Assembly: GCF_003206155.1 (NCBI RefSeq)
Contig: NZ_PZJV01000006.1
Location: 589,925 to 653,924, forward strand
Direction of reading: 5' to 3'
Source of the DNA: Salinicola halophilus
GTDB taxonomy: Bacteria > Pseudomonadota > Gammaproteobacteria > Pseudomonadales > Halomonadaceae
DNA: 64,000 nt
The notes under the pieces are model-generated. The model was not told the DNA's origin, did not search any database, and worked only from the letters and a program-made list of their open reading frames with translations. Shown in pieces: positions 63,363-64,000 of this stretch. The translations under genes were made by a program, and so were the position numbers. The stretch's first letter is position 1. Each line of letters begins with the position of its first letter.

Positions 63363-64000
63363 TCAGCCGGCCAGAAGCAGCGCGAGGGCGGTCAGGCCGT
63401 GGATCGCCACCCCGATCAGCCCGCCGACGAGGGTGCCGTTGATGCGGATGTACTGCAGGTCGTTGCCGACGTTCTTCTCGATCTGCGCGACGATCTCGTC
63501 GCTGTCGAGGCTATCCAGGTAGCGCTCGATCCAGGCATCGACATGCGGGCCGCTGCGCTGCACCAGCGGCGGAATGACCGCCTGGGCCTGATCGTTCAGC
63601 CACTGGCGCGCTGCCGGGTCGTCGGCCAGGGAGTCGGTGTACCAGCCGATGAAGCGCTCGAGATGGCCCTCGATCTCCGAGTCGTCGCTTGCCAGATCCT
63701 GTGAAATCCACGCCACGATGTCCTCCCAGACGGCGCCGAGCCAGTCGGCCAGGCGATCGTTGGCGAGCAGGTCGTCGCGCAGCCGGTCGAGGCGCTCGTG
63801 CAGCGCCGGGTCGGAACGCACCTGCTCGATCAGCGCGGCGAACTGCGTGTCCAGGTGGTGGCGCAGCGGATGGTCCGGGTCGTCGCTCACCGCCTGGATC
63901 AGCTGTGCGCTCTGCTCGACGATGCGCTCGCGGACCAGCCAGCCGGCGAGCCGGTTGAGGCTCACTTCCCGCCCCATCACTTTGGGATTGAACAGCCGAA
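63363..64000 (-). CDS. DUF445 family membrane protein (5' end beyond the window)
   Basis: The C-terminal part, at least 212 residues, is visible. The frame continues through the right edge (…RLFNPKVMGREVSLNRLAGWLVRERIVEQS), so internal start-like codons at 63978 and 63975 are not the true start. Visible features are long amphipathic helices, DEIVAQIEKNVGNDLQYIRINGTLVGGLIGVAIHGLTALALLLAG with the C-terminal transmembrane hairpin. DUF445 proteins are predicted inner-membrane, function unknown. Confidence 0.8.
   Translation of the reverse strand, partial: RLFNPKVMGREVSLNRLAGWLVRERIVEQSAQLIQAVSDDPDHPLRHHLDTQFAALIEQVRSDPALHERLDRLRDDLLANDRLADWLGAVWEDIVAWISQDLASDDSEIEGHLERFIGWYTDSLADDPAARQWLNDQAQAVIPPLVQRSGPHVDAWIERYLDSLDSDEIVAQIEKNVGNDLQYIRINGTLVGGLIGVAIHGLTALALLLAG

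Overview
The window is about 64 kb of GC-rich (roughly 65%) chromosomal DNA from a gammaproteobacterium. The best guess is Halomonadaceae (Halomonas, Salinicola, Kushneria or Chromohalobacter type). The reasons are the acidic predicted proteins, a glucosylglycerol-3-phosphate phosphatase (osmolyte synthesis), TRAP and phosphonate transport, a class Ib ribonucleotide reductase, malate:quinone oxidoreductase and ArfA. The genus is an inference. The window holds about 56 protein genes packed at bacterial density. I saw no rRNA, tRNA, CRISPR array, insertion sequence or prophage.

Layout. 1-2.4 kb: the 3' end of hemY, a NagD-like phosphatase, and a leftward six-gene operon (7.7 to 1.5 kb) reading dctP-dctQ-dctM-rraA-ggt-ghrA, which looks like a catabolic module for an unknown carboxylate or gamma-glutamyl compound. 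7.9-12 kb: a serine hydrolase, a 62-residue orphan, a UbiH/UbiM-type hydroxylase and a short 6-phosphogluconate dehydrogenase. 12.2-16.5 kb: nrdHIEF with a probable NrdR box and a strong hairpin between nrdE and nrdF. 16.7-22.6 kb: a NUDIX hydrolase, a chemoreceptor without a sensor domain, yebE, an MFS pump with a divergent TetR regulator and twin operators, mntP under a yybP-ykoY manganese riboswitch, and arfA with its stop codon in the loop of a long hairpin. 22.8-31.6 kb: a cyclodeaminase-like protein, rhtA, a Pit phosphate transporter, an exported SMP-30 lactonase, mqo, a gamma carbonic anhydrase, a thioredoxin and YedI. 31.6-36.3 kb: chaC, then a three-subunit periplasmic FAD sugar or gluconate dehydrogenase. 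36.7-45.4 kb: small genes, pgm, a Cache-domain chemoreceptor, stpA and a CNNM transporter. 45.5-49 kb: phnDCEE.

49.2-58.5 kb is the most coherent region. It carries a zinc-independent DksA paralogue (dksA2) and a COG0523 GTPase behind one Zur-like palindrome, folE2 behind a second and better one, and a TroABCD-type Zn/Mn ABC importer in which both permeases carry C-terminal winged-helix-like tails. This reads as a zinc-starvation (Zur) cluster. With the Mn riboswitch-mntP unit and the Mn-capable NrdEF, transition-metal homeostasis is the main theme of the window. 58.6-64 kb: a HAD phosphatase, a CBS-PAS-GGDEF-EAL signalling protein, a 1-Cys peroxiredoxin and the start of a DUF445 gene that runs off the right edge.

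Starts were chosen from ribosome-binding sites and family N-termini and often lie inside longer open frames.
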